DNA from: Ruminococcus sp.
Lineage (GTDB): Bacteria > Bacillota > Clostridia > Oscillospirales > Ruminococcaceae
Assembly (NCBI GenBank): GCA_017558505.1
Contig: JAFYUM010000030.1
Span: 1 to 64,000 of the forward strand
DNA: 64,000 nt
Direction of reading: 5' to 3'
Part shown: piece after piece, positions 1 to 10,452 of the stretch
Layout of the letters: each line of letters starts with the position of its first letter
How positions within the stretch are numbered: position 1 is the stretch's first letter
The notes under the pieces: generated by a model
Seen by the model: the letters and a program-made list of their open reading frames with translations, nothing else
What the model was told of the DNA's origin: nothing
Databases searched by the model: none
Translations under genes and position numbers: made by a program

Positions 1-3000
1 GGTTGTGGTTGTGGTGGTTGTTGTTCCTTCCGGCTCCGGATCTGAACCAGAATCAGTATAATAAAATCTAATTTCACTAACAGTAAATCCTGTATCCCAA
101 TCTTTATAAATTGTGACATAATTGACTTGACGACTAATTGTTGTAGAAAATGTTGGAACATTATAACTAAACTGTTCTTCATAGTTATTAATTACTAATC
201 GTCCATTTCCAGAATTACCATTGAAAATCAACTCAATCTTGTTAATAGAATTTTTAATACTGTCTGGTAATGTTATTTGCGTACTGAATTCTGGATTTTT
301 AATTACATATGGATCACTATCCGCCAAAACATTAACTGTAGTCTGTCTCATAGCGAAAGTCTTAAGAACGTATGTGTTAACTGCCTCGTCGATAGAAGCT
401 GTCTGTGCACCCTCGGGAACTGCGCTGTTTGTAGGAGATTCGATATCACCAGTCATTTCTGTAAGTCCGTATGCACCGTACTCAACACCCTCAATCTTTT
501 CGGAGGGAGCGCCTGTACCCTTGAAGTAGTACAAACCAGCTGCCGCACCAACAAGACCTGCGTTATAGTCGATTGCAACTTCGTTACAACAGTAGTCGTG
601 GAGATCGTCAATGTAATCATGACCTGCTTTAGGATGATTATGCTGGAATGTATTCATCTGTGGCTGGTCAGTATGTGCACCGAATGCAGGACCACCAACC
701 AATGCACCGATTAATGCATAACTGTCATCATCATATCCGCAATTTGTCTTGTATTCTTCGTGCGTATCCCAACCGGATGCTGCTCTGTGATGAGCCGCCT
801 GTGGTGTATCAACATTCACTCCGTCAGGTACAAAGTTTGTAACAAGACATATAGCTGAATTTGTATTGCTTACTGTACCGCTTGCACATGAACCGCTTAT
901 TGTGTCTTTCCAGTTGTTGTCGCCGAGAAGCTTATTCATCTGACCAACTGACCAGTTAACAAAATTATTTGCTGTTGTTTCATCGCCATTAGCTCTGAGA
1001 TGTTTAGCAGCTATCAGAGTTGCCGTCTGAGCCATTGCGTTGAATCGTGCTGTACCCCAGCTGTGAATGTAGAAGTAATCTTTATTTGTGTAAGTACTCT
1101 CGATATAAGATTTTACACCACTCCAATCACCCGTCTGACGAGCCATTGCACAAGCTGCTGCGAGCTGAACTGTATCCCACTGAAGTTCGCCTGTTTTGTT
1201 GCTTCGACCATTCTTGTATGTGGAATTTTCACTTCCGTCTCGTAATTGAGTTGCTTCATACAGCCAAGCTGCTGCCCAGGCTCTGTCGTCATCACTTTCA
1301 CCGTCGGCATAATATGTACCTGATGTATCGCCTGCTGTAAATGAACTTGTTCTTCCTGCGAATTCATAAAGCTTTTCAGCAACTTCGAGATATTCTCTGT
1401 ACTTTTCAGAACCGTCATTGAAGTTAAGATAACCAAGTGCTAAAGCTGCTGCATATTCTGCTGCTACGTTACTTCCGCTTGTGCTTGTCCATACCATTTC
1501 ATCTGCTCTGCTTACCTGTCTTTCAGGAGCACACCATATATCGTGGTCTATAGCTCCAGAGCCTTTCTGAACAAGGAGTTCGGAAATTTTTCCGTTGCTG
1601 TCATACTTTACTGAATTTACGAAGAAATCGTAGAATCTTTCAAGGATGAGCTTGTAATGAGCCATTTCATCAGGATCAACGTTACCGTTGCCCTCCTTGA
1701 TAAACTCAAGATAAGACCAACCGAGCATTGAAGCTGCGTAACCCTGCGGTAAACCAAACATTACATGGTCGCCCGCGTCGTGGTAGCCTCCGGGAACCGC
1801 ATCCTCTACGTGACAATTTGTACGCCATGCAAGTGCACTGTTTTCAGCTACGTCTGTACCACACATATTAGCGTCGTAGAAGTAGAGTGAATACTGTAAA
1901 AGTCTTGCGTAGTCAGTTTTGTAATCGCCTGTATAAGGTGCGTCAGAATCTGTATAAGATGGAGCAATTACTGAACGATACAGATCAACTGTAATCGAGT
2001 ATGGCAATACTGATTCTCCTGTAAGATCCTGCCAGAGTTTCTGAATTGCGATGTTTCCTGTTGCGATTGTGTATTCGTTGCTAAGTTTGAAGCCACTAAT
2101 CGTTGTAGCATTTGTTTCTTCAGCTGTAATTTCCTTCTTAGTGTAAGTAACCTGCCAACCGAAAGGAACGCTGACTTCTTCAATTCTGTAGTTATATCCC
2201 TTTGGAAGATTTGTAAATGTACCCTTCCAAAGCTGTGTTTCCTCTGTATCACCTTCCTGTTTATTTGCTGATGTTAATGTAAGTGTTTTACCCGGAATAT
2301 CCTTCCACTCACCGTTGATCTGAGCCTGAAGCTTAACTGTGAGCGTTTCGGGAAGTAATGCTGAAACATCACCGTTTCCTTTGGAATTCCATTCCTTTTC
2401 AAGAGCAATATCCACTCCTACAAGGGTATTTGTAATCTCAATTATTCCGCCCTCGTTGAAGTCGCCCTCGGTAACTGTTGATGTATAACCCTGAACTGTT
2501 GTTACTTCTGCTACCTTGTAGTAGTACTTTGTTCCGTCGGGGTTATCGTCAACATATCTTGGTAATTTCTCCCATGTATAAGTCCAGCTGTTTGATGTAT
2601 CAAGTGTTATGTAATCCTGTTCCTGTCCTGTGGGCTTGAATGTTACATATGTACCATCTTCGCCTGTTTTTTGCTTAAGAACAACATTGACGGGTTTACG
2701 GAATTCATCTGCACCTTCGTCGCCTACCCACTTCTTGTCAACTCTTAAATTCATTGTTATTCCAAGCGGATTGTTTGGAACTCCAAGAACATTTTTGTCG
2801 ATTGTGAGCATTGGGATTGCGGTTGTTGTGGTAGTAGTTGTGCTTTCTGTAGCTGCTGTTGTAGTAGTTGTGCTCGTTGATGATGTTGCGGTTGTTGTCA
2901 CTGGTTCGTTTGGATCAAATGTTTTTGGAATTATATATGTTCCATTACCATTTATTTCAGTGTATAGGGCATCATGATCATATTGGTCTTTTAAATCGCC

Positions 3001-6000
3001 CCATATTTTTTCACCAGCAGTATTAACTACTTTCAACTTATCATTACCGTTTCCTTCAACCTCAATTACTAAAGCTATAACATTTTGTGTCTTTTCTGGA
3101 AGACTAATTAAATGATTATAATTACTTACTGTACTAATTGAAGGATTATCAATACTTGAAGTTTCACCATTTGAAAGGTAGAAAGTCATCCTTTTCACTA
3201 TATAATTTGTACTATCTTGATTAGCACAAAACATAACGTCTCTTATTGACTGTCCACCTGAATTATTATCTGTGCTTCCGCCAGACTCTCCGCCAGTTGA
3301 ACCACCGCCACCCGAACTAATCGGATTTTCAATCACCCAGAAGTCCACATCTTCAACGTCTGTCTTATTCCATGTACTGATAACAAATTCATTTATAGTA
3401 TTGAAATTTTCAACCGATATATCAAAGAGTTCACATAACTGCTGTACTGTAAATTCTACAGTTACATCTGTGTTCTGGAATGACATTCCGCCTGATTCAG
3501 AATGATAATTGCATCCACTTGGGAATTTTGTATTGTTTGGGGTTTTGATTTCGCCGTTAATAACAGCAGTGAATTTTGCATTACCCCAACCCATTTGTCC
3601 TGAATCAGTCTTGAACTTGAACTGAATTATAGGAGTAGAAGCGTTAATAGTTTTTGCTGCAATACCGTCGGATATCTGCTTCAGAGCGTCTGCCTTGACT
3701 CTTGTAACCCTGTGAACATCACCGTTTTCCTGTGTTTCTTCCGTCAATGTAATACCTGGTAATATTTCGGAAGATGTAAGCTCAAACGCACCGTCAGTAG
3801 TCTGAACTATATTGAAATAGAAATTCTTTGTTGAAAGTTCATAACCATTAGGAGCTGATTTCTCTGTCAGATAATATGTACCTGGTTTAAGGTATCCGTT
3901 TTCAACGTAAGTTGTACTGATTTCTTCACAATTGCTGAAATTAAGTTCAACCTGTCCGTTTTTAACTTCAATGTTTTCTAACAGAAGTGTACCGTCGTTT
4001 GCATATAAGCTGAATACAGCGAAGTTTGTTTCACTTCCGACGAGAGCACCGTTTGCACCAGTCTTTTTAAGGCTGATTTTCAGACCTGTAACTCTTGTAT
4101 TTTCCATTCGGATTACACGAGTTTCAAGACTTTGAGCGAAATTAAGTACAGTTACCTTATTTTCATCTTCAGGCATTGTATTAGAGCCTGTCCAATAAGT
4201 CACTTCTTCTTCGCCTGTTCTCTGGAAGTAAATGTCCTCTGCCAACTCGTATTTACCGCCTGCATATGTTTCCGTAATTCTATATACAGGACTTGGATTT
4301 TCTTCTGTTGGTAACGGAAGCTTTTTGAAATCGATAAGCCATTCGCTGGAATTTGCATCCCAGTACCAGAGACTTGTATCAGTAACCTTTTCATTACCTT
4401 CATAAAGTTCAATCGTAACACCCTTTACAGATGCACCCTTATCGTCAATCTTTCTGAAAAGAAGTCCCATTTTATTGGTATATTCAATAGGATTTTCAGA
4501 TACGGGAACAACCATCATTGCGTTAGGATCGAAATAGTAATTGCCGTACTGTTTCGGAGTTGTTGTATTCCAGTCTAAAACATTATCAGAACTATCCTTA
4601 ACTGTCAGAGTATCTTTGCCGTTACCGTCTGTACCTCTTGTCAAAGTAAATGTATCAGTTACATTTCCTTCCTCATCGAGGAACTGAACAGTTCTTTCAT
4701 TTACATTGATACCACCGTCTGTCTTTGGATAGGAAATACGTAACTTGTAAGTTAATACGATATTACCATCTGTATCCTTTACAGTAACCGTTGTATCAAC
4801 TACTGAAGGATATGTAGCTTCGTTGGGACTTACAAGCTCATTAAGCTTGATAGTTTCTTTAACTTCAACGATATAAACTGTATTTTCCTTGAAGTAACCT
4901 ATCGGAGCCTGCTGTTCAACCAGTGTATAAACGCTTGTTATATCCTGTGTTGCAGTTTTCAGAGCATTCAGCTCATCAGTTGAATAAGTTTTATCGCCAA
5001 CATAAGCACTTATTGTATAATCCTTGAATGTCAGTGTTGACTTTGTGGTGTAAATCTTGATTTTGTCGATATTTTCTGCATTAATACCTGTGATTTCAAT
5101 CTTATTGTTTGAAACTGTCGCCTTGATAAATTCTGTAGCAGCTGTGCCGCCCTCGTTTACCTCTGGTATTAAAGCGTAGTAGATATCGCCATCATTTGCA
5201 TTTGTAGTTTCATCAAGATTAATTGTTATTGAGTCGAGTGTTTCTACCCAGTCACCAAGAACGATTTCTTTTTCCTCGTACTGTTTGAGGGTGAAATCCT
5301 GGTTAAATGTCTGGGTTATCTTGTTTTCCTTTTTAACGTATGTAGGATAGCACTTGTCAATCGTAATTGAACCTGCTGTAGGTGTGATTTCGATTTTTGT
5401 TATATTTGATTCTGTAATAACTATTTCGTTATTATTTACATCACCGTTAGTATAAGTTCTTGTATTATTGCTGTCGCCGTTCAATGTCGCCTTGATTGTG
5501 AACTTTGAACTTTTTGCATCAATGTCGCCTGGGAATACAAGTCTTACGCTGCTGATAGTTTCGCCCTGAGGTGCCTCAATTACTATGCGATTATCAGTAG
5601 TATCAGTTCCTGTCTCCTCGTCAGCAAGAATGCTTAAATATTTTCTTAAAGTATATGTTGCCTGTACAACCTGATTTGTAGTCTGTACTTCGTTACTCTG
5701 GGTTATTGTTGTAGTAAATTCTTTTTCTGTACCGTCAGAAAGTCTGACTTTAAGATAAAGTGTAAAGTCTCCTGTGTGAGTTGAAGATGTAGTAAAACTA
5801 ATTGTATTATCATTCAGAGAATAACTTGGAGTTTGACCACCAATAGTGAGTGTTGAAATACTGCTGATAGTTGCATTACCATCCATAGTAATAACAACTT
5901 GTTCACCAGCTATATACTGTTCTTTATCAAGACTAAAACTTACGTTTGTATCTGTGTTTGAACCTGAATTTGAAGAACCAACAGTAGTAAATGTTGTTCT

Positions 6001-9000
6001 GAATTCAGTTACTGCACCCTTTGAAAGCTTTACCTTGAGATAAAGTTCATGCTCACCTGCTTCAGAAGGTGTAGTAAACTTCAAAGTTTTGCTGTTCTGA
6101 TACTCACGGGCTTCCACATTGTTTCCGTCTATAGTGAATGCCATTATCTCGCCGTAGTACTCGTCATTATCAACTTCTGAAACTGTAATATCAGCTTCTG
6201 AACCCGATTCATACTGTTGTTTATCAAGAGTGAATAAAGCGTTGATTCTTACTGTGTATTCTGCAACCTTTACACCGTTTATTCTGGCAATAATAAGAAG
6301 ATCGCCCTTGTTCTGTGGATTGTATGTTACTGAACATTGTCCGTCATTTACCTGTACCGTCTGAGTTAAAAGCTGGTTTGTTTCATAATAATAGTAAATA
6401 CCCAATTCAACATTTGTACCATTTGGAGCGTTAGTATTAAATTTAGCTACAAAATTATCATTGGGAGTAAACGGTTGACTGGAATTACATTCAACTTCGA
6501 TTGTACCTGTGTAATCAACACTTCCGACTGTGAATGATTTTTCACCCAAATCAAGTTCATTACCATTCTGTACAAGCGTAACTCTTACTTTGTATGCACC
6601 ATTGTTCTGTGTAGGGAATGTATATCCATAAGAACCGTTATTGATATTTCCTGACTGATGCTGTGTCGTTCCGTTAGGGAACGTGATATAAACATTAACA
6701 ACCGCACCGTTGGCGCTACTGTTAATATTAACTGCTGCCTGACTACCGGAAGGTGTTACATTAAAATCACCTGTGAATGTTGTTGTATTTTCTTTTACAG
6801 TTAACGACTGCTGAACCTGTCTTTCAGCACCGTCCTTGGTGATCAAAGCGTTTACTGAATAACTTCCTGCCTGGTCGGGTGTGTATGTAATTCTACATTC
6901 ACCGTTAGAATCAGTTGTTCCGTTAAAGGTCTTTACAGTATTTCCGTACTGATCTCTTAACGTGAATACAACATTTGCACCGATTGTAGCTGCATAAACC
7001 TTAAGCTCTACTTCTGAACCCGAGTTAACCTGGTTGGGGTTAACTGAAAGTTCACCGTTTACAGGTTTAGCTGCAACTGAAATAGTATTGCTTGTAAATT
7101 CCTTTACGGGATTTTCCGCATAGGTCATGAATGCTTTGAAGTAATAGTCGCCTGACTTATCAGGTGTAAAATTAGCTGTACATCCGCCATTATTTACAGT
7201 CTGCTCGTCCGATGTCCATACTACATCACCATTTGAATCATAAGCTCTGAATACAACCTTTGCATTGTTAGGAGCATAACTTACATCCAATCTAATGCTG
7301 TTGCCTGCGGTATGCGGACCACTTGCAACATTAAAACCTAACTGGTCATGATATTTACCTGTAACAGAAATACCCACGATCTTCGTTTCAAGTCCGTTAG
7401 CTGAAACGATAGCGTATACGGGGATATTCTCGCCAACTACTGTTTTGGGTACTTCACCGCTGCTATATACTTTTCCGTTGAAGTAATAAGTTACAGTCGC
7501 ACCGCTTGGAACATTCTGTAAACTGAAATAAAACTTGTCATTAGAGTTTACTTCATATTGCGTATTATAGTCATTAAATTTAATGTTGTCTTTGAAGTTT
7601 ACTGTTATTGTTTCGTACAATTCAACTGATTTTCCGTTTTTGAGTTTTACTCTGACTTTTACTGGAATGTCCTTTCCGACAATATCTTGTGTGCTGAATA
7701 CGTTGGTAGATGTAGAGTAATTGCTGTTATAAAAAGCATATTCTACTGTTGCATCTTTAGGAAGCTTTGGATTTGTTATTAAATCAACTGTTAAATTATT
7801 GCCCGAAGTAATAGTGTAACCATTAGCACTATTAAGTGTTTCACCGGAAAGCTGAATTGACATCTCAGCTGGAAGTGCTGCCTCTTTTATGCTGATCTTC
7901 TCTGCTGTAGCCTGTCCAATTTCGTAATATGTGCCATTTACATTTGTATATGCCTTAACACTGAAAATATAGTCACCAGCAGATTCAGGCGTATAATAAC
8001 AATTTGTGTTAGTTGTATGATCCTTGTTAATTTCATTACCGTTTACAAAATACTTGTAATAAATTGTATCGTTCACAGGAGGATTATTAACTCCGATTGA
8101 AATCTGCTCTCCTGCTAAAATCTCACCAGTAGGAACACTTAAGCCCATCTGAGGTGTGAAGTTAACTGATACAGACTTATTGACTTCACTATCGCCCTGG
8201 TTTCTTGCTGTAACACTGATTTCTTCTGCGGGCTTTATCAGAGTAATTGTATAAACACCGTTTTCAGGACCTGTAACAACATAGTTTTCATTGCTGTCAA
8301 TATTTACGTCCTGATTAGCTTTAAGATAAAGCTTTGTATATACATTATCTAATGTAGAACCGCTCTCAATCGACTCATTACAGCTTGAATCCTTATACAA
8401 TGTGATTTTTACAGGAGCGGTAAGTTTTTCACCTGTAACTGTATCGCCTGCATAGAATTTATCAACATCTGACTGCGGATTAACTGTATCCTGTTCATAA
8501 CGAGTATTACCTGTAAAGTCTACTCTTGAAGGAAGCTGTGCGAAGTTTGTACCGCTTCCGCTCTCGAACAAGCTTACGAACTTTGCATTTTCCTTGATAG
8601 CGAATAACGCACCGGGGAGAGCAATTTTGTCTTCGTCATACTTATTAACAGGAATAGCGTAACCTGACGCCATACCGAAAATGTCAGTACCGCCACGGTA
8701 AGGTCTGTAACCGAATTCAAGACCACCGTAGAATGACTTTGCAATCAACGCACCTGAAAGGTGACCCGGACATTTTTCGGGAGAAGTAACATTTGCATTA
8801 GGAGCCATAATAGTTCCGTTGAAGTTACAATCTCCTGAAAACTCTACTGATGTAGCATTATAGAAGTTATAAAGAATATTTGATGATAATGGGTGGTTGT
8901 TTGTAGCATTGGCATTTCTGTTGCTTATCTCATAACGTGTACCGTCTTGTGCATCTACAAAATAAGTTTTTGCACCATTAATTGTTATGGACTCGTCATC

Positions 9001-10410
9001 ACAGCTGACAATGACATTAAGGTCAAGTTCTGTAATTGTTGCTTCGTTATTTGTATAAATACTGTTTTCAATTTTCTTGATTCTGTCGTGAGGAATTTTT
9101 ATCTCAATATTACTGATACCGTCCCAGTTATCAAGCTTGAAATAAACAGTCTTTGCATCGCCGATATTTGAAGCATCCAATGTAAGTGTGCCACCGTTGC
9201 TTGTAACATCTGTTGCATTAACAGAAGAAAGACTCAATGAACGTGCTCTGATTGTATCGAATGCCTTTTCAAGTATCGTACTTACCTCTGTATAACGATA
9301 GAACTGTGAAAGCTCATTTACGTTTTTCAAGTAACTGTGTTCATTTGAAACCTCATCAAGATTAGCACCAGAACAAGTCGGACAATCATGATCGTAATAC
9401 AAATGATTACATCCTGTTGTATAAGCAACATCCTTTGACGTTCCGTCACCATGTGTAAGGTAGTCCTCATCAAGATGAAGTGAATCATTAAGGTTACCTA
9501 CAATAAATCTCTTGTACAAACCTTCCTCGGGATACAGGAAAATATCATATCCTGAAGAGTGTCTTGTTCCTCTGCCGTCTGGTAACTCTAAATTAAAACC
9601 AGCAGTTACTGTAGCAGTTGAACCTGTAGTTAAAGTACCTAATCGGTAAACCTTACCGCCAATGATACCGGAAGCAAATCCGCTGATACCTCTGTATTCA
9701 TCTGTTTGTGAAATCGGAATGAAATGACCGTAGTCACCTGCACCTACCTGATAGTTCCATTCACCAACCTGCGGGTTACCGTTGAATATCAGATCTCCTC
9801 CAACAAACATACGTCCTTCGGCGTCGGCGTCAAATGCTGTAAAATCACTTTCAATGAAAGCACAGAAGTCACTGGCGAAACCAAGGAAGTATTCATCATC
9901 TACAATTTCAAGGTTTTCTTCCAATGATTTAGTAGGATCAACCCAGTGGTCACTACCTTCACCAAAGAGAAGTGTATAAAGTGAAAGTGTTGAAGGGTTG
10001 TAATATTCTCCCTCTTCTCCAACAACGGGGTGAGCGTCATCTGAAACATAGTTTCCATTTTCATCCTGTCCGCCGCCTGCGTTAGGAACATCAATATTAT
10101 CTGAATGAGGTGTTCCGCTTGATGTTGTACCTTTCAGTGAAACTGTTGAAAGCTTCTTGTAGCACTCATTGGTGTGGATATGTTCTTCCATATCGCAAAT
10201 GAGCGTGTTGCCGTCATAGCATTCAGCATTATGAGTATGAACGATCTTCTTACATACAAGAATACCTGTCATACTATCCGCAGGTTCTATCAGAATAAGC
10301 GGAACTATGAAAGTGACGAGCATTGATAAAGCTGTAAGCATTGCAAGATATCTTTTGTGATTTCTCAATGCGTCCATATGTCTGTATACGAAATTCTGCA
10401 GCTCTTTCAC
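1..10410 (-). CDS. Giant surface protein: choice-of-anchor-A-like adhesin head, Ig-like and Cna_B modules, GH9 cellulase (C-terminus beyond window)
   Basis: The minus-strand frame from GTG at 10410 stays open to base 1, giving 3,470 codons with no stop. The start is a GTG behind a strong GGAGAGAGGTGA site; an ATG at 10377 is the alternative. Seen in order: a membrane segment (about residues 19-41), paired HTHNAECY/HIHTNECY motifs (about 57-84), a head domain with GTIMAPNANV and GGDLIFNG motifs like choice-of-anchor-A adhesins (about 130-700), a series of Ig-like repeats (about 740-1500), SpaA/Cna_B-like and beta-sandwich modules, a Gly/Ser linker (about 2360-2390), a Thr-rich linker (about 2503-2530), two full Cna_B modules, a short third one, then GH9 (about 2830-3310). 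GH9 catalytic residues are present: the DAGDH motif at residues 2878-2882, an HHR motif, and Glu3277 in NEVAIDYNAG. A beta-rich module and a Thr tract follow, so more modules should lie to the left. It probably cleaves beta-1,4-glucan at the cell surface. Domain names come from motif reading only. Confidence 0.85.
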   Translation of the reverse strand, partial: MKELQNFVYRHMDALRNHKRYLAMLTALSMLVTFIVPLILIEPADSMTGILVCKKIVHTHNAECYDGNTLICDMEEHIHTNECYKKLSTVSLKGTTSSGTPHSDNIDVPNAGGGQDENGNYVSDDAHPVVGEEGEYYNPSTLSLYTLLFGEGSDHWVDPTKSLEENLEIVDDEYFLGFASDFCAFIESDFTAFDADAEGRMFVGGDLIFNGNPQVGEWNYQVGAGDYGHFIPISQTDEYRGISGFASGIIGGKVYRLGTLTTGSTATVTAGFNLELPDGRGTRHSSGYDIFLYPEEGLYKRFIVGNLNDSLHLDEDYLTHGDGTSKDVAYTTGCNHLYYDHDCPTCSGANLDEVSNEHSYLKNVNELSQFYRYTEVSTILEKAFDTIRARSLSLSSVNATDVTSNGGTLTLDASNIGDAKTVYFKLDNWDGISNIEIKIPHDRIKKIENSIYTNNEATITELDLNVIVSCDDESITINGAKTYFVDAQDGTRYEISNRNANATNNHPLSSNILYNFYNATSVEFSGDCNFNGTIMAPNANVTSPEKCPGHLSGALIAKSFYGGLEFGYRPYRGGTDIFGMASGYAIPVNKYDEDKIALPGALFAIKENAKFVSLFESGSGTNFAQLPSRVDFTGNTRYEQDTVNPQSDVDKFYAGDTVTGEKLTAPVKITLYKDSSCNESIESGSTLDNVYTKLYLKANQDVNIDSNENYVVTGPENGVYTITLIKPAEEISVTARNQGDSEVNKSVSVNFTPQMGLSVPTGEILAGEQISIGVNNPPVNDTIYYKYFVNGNEINKDHTTNTNCYYTPESAGDYIFSVKAYTNVNGTYYEIGQATAEKISIKEAALPAEMSIQLSGETLNSANGYTITSGNNLTVDLITNPKLPKDATVEYAFYNSNYSTSTNVFSTQDIVGKDIPVKVRVKLKNGKSVELYETITVNFKDNIKFNDYNTQYEVNSNDKFYFSLQNVPSGATVTYYFNGKVYSSGEVPKTVVGENIPVYAIVSANGLETKIVGISVTGKYHDQLGFNVASGPHTAGNSIRLDVSYAPNNAKVVFRAYDSNGDVVWTSDEQTVNNGGCTANFTPDKSGDYYFKAFMTYAENPVKEFTSNTISVAAKPVNGELSVNPNQVNSGSEVELKVYAATIGANVVFTLRDQYGNTVKTFNGTTDSNGECRITYTPDQAGSYSVNALITKDGAERQVQQSLTVKENTTTFTGDFNVTPSGSQAAVNINSSANGAVVNVYITFPNGTTQHQSGNINNGSYGYTFPTQNNGAYKVRVTLVQNGNELDLGEKSFTVGSVDYTGTIEVECNSSQPFTPNDNFVAKFNTNAPNGTNVELGIYYYYETNQLLTQTVQVNDGQCSVTYNPQNKGDLLIIARINGVKVAEYTVRINALFTLDKQQYESGSEADITVSEVDNDEYYGEIMAFTIDGNNVEAREYQNSKTLKFTTPSEAGEHELYLKVKLSKGAVTEFRTTFTTVGSSNSGSNTDTNVSFSLDKEQYIAGEQVVITMDGNATISSISTLTIGGQTPSYSLNDNTISFTTSSTHTGDFTLYLKVRLSDGTEKEFTTTITQSNEVQTTNQVVQATYTLRKYLSILADEETGTDTTDNRIVIEAPQGETISSVRLVFPGDIDAKSSKFTIKATLNGDSNNTRTYTNGDVNNNEIVITESNITKIEITPTAGSITIDKCYPTYVKKENKITQTFNQDFTLKQYEEKEIVLGDWVETLDSITINLDETTNANDGDIYYALIPEVNEGGTAATEFIKATVSNNKIEITGINAENIDKIKIYTTKSTLTFKDYTISAYVGDKTYSTDELNALKTATQDITSVYTLVEQQAPIGYFKENTVYIVEVKETIKLNELVSPNEATYPSVVDTTVTVKDTDGNIVLTYKLRISYPKTDGGINVNERTVQFLDEEGNVTDTFTLTRGTDGNGKDTLTVKDSSDNVLDWNTTTPKQYGNYYFDPNAMMVVPVSENPIEYTNKMGLLFRKIDDKGASVKGVTIELYEGNEKVTDTSLWYWDANSSEWLIDFKKLPLPTEENPSPVYRITETYAGGKYELAEDIYFQRTGEEEVTYWTGSNTMPEDENKVTVLNFAQSLETRVIRMENTRVTGLKISLKKTGANGALVGSETNFAVFSLYANDGTLLLENIEVKNGQVELNFSNCEEISTTYVENGYLKPGTYYLTEKSAPNGYELSTKNFYFNIVQTTDGAFELTSSEILPGITLTEETQENGDVHRVTRVKADALKQISDGIAAKTINASTPIIQFKFKTDSGQMGWGNAKFTAVINGEIKTPNNTKFPSGCNYHSESGGMSFQNTDVTVEFTVQQLCELFDISVENFNTINEFVISTWNKTDVEDVDFWVIENPISSGGGGSTGGESGGSTDNNSGGQSIRDVMFCANQDSTNYIVKRMTFYLSNGETSSIDNPSISTVSNYNHLISLPEKTQNVIALVIEVEGNGNDKLKVVNTAGEKIWGDLKDQYDHDALYTEINGNGTYIIPKTFDPNEPVTTTATSSTSTTTTTAATESTTTTTTTAIPMLTIDKNVLGVPNNPLGITMNLRVDKKWVGDEGADEFRKPVNVVLKQKTGEDGTYVTFKPTGQEQDYITLDTSNSWTYTWEKLPRYVDDNPDGTKYYYKVAEVTTVQGYTSTVTEGDFNEGGIIEITNTLVGVDIALEKEWNSKGNGDVSALLPETLTVKLQAQINGEWKDIPGKTLTLTSANKQEGDTEETQLWKGTFTNLPKGYNYRIEEVSVPFGWQVTYTKKEITAEETNATTISGFKLSNEYTIATGNIAIQKLWQDLTGESVLPYSITVDLYRSVIAPSYTDSDAPYTGDYKTDYARLLQYSLYFYDANMCGTDVAENSALAWRTNCHVEDAVPGGYHDAGDHVMFGLPQGYAASMLGWSYLEFIKEGNGNVDPDEMAHYKLILERFYDFFVNSVKYDSNGKISELLVQKGSGAIDHDIWCAPERQVSRADEMVWTSTSGSNVAAEYAAALALGYLNFNDGSEKYREYLEVAEKLYEFAGRTSSFTAGDTSGTYYADGESDDDRAWAAAWLYEATQLRDGSENSTYKNGRSNKTGELQWDTVQLAAACAMARQTGDWSGVKSYIESTYTNKDYFYIHSWGTARFNAMAQTATLIAAKHLRANGDETTANNFVNWSVGQMNKLLGDNNWKDTISGSCASGTVSNTNSAICLVTNFVPDGVNVDTPQAAHHRAASGWDTHEEYKTNCGYDDDSYALIGALVGGPAFGAHTDQPQMNTFQHNHPKAGHDYIDDLHDYCCNEVAIDYNAGLVGAAAGLYYFKGTGAPSEKIEGVEYGAYGLTEMTGDIESPTNSAVPEGAQTASIDEAVNTYVLKTFAMRQTTVNVLADSDPYVIKNPEFSTQITLPDSIKNSINKIELIFNGNSGNGRLVINNYEEQFSYNVPTFSTTISRQVNYVTIYKDWDTGFTVSEIRFYYTDSGSDPEPEGTTTTTTTT

Positions 10411-10452
10411 AGATATCACCTCTCTCCGAATTTTTAATAGGAACGCTGCGTA

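Noticed and set aside
1..10410. Idea that the left 10 kb is a set of decayed small genes
   Set aside because: One minus-strand frame stays open throughout and reads as known domain types from end to end; the short frames on other strands are shadows.
1..10410. Cohesin/scaffoldin identity for the giant protein
   Set aside because: The beta-rich repeats read as Ig-like and Cna_B modules; I found no cohesin-type repeats and no dockerin or sortase motif in the visible part.
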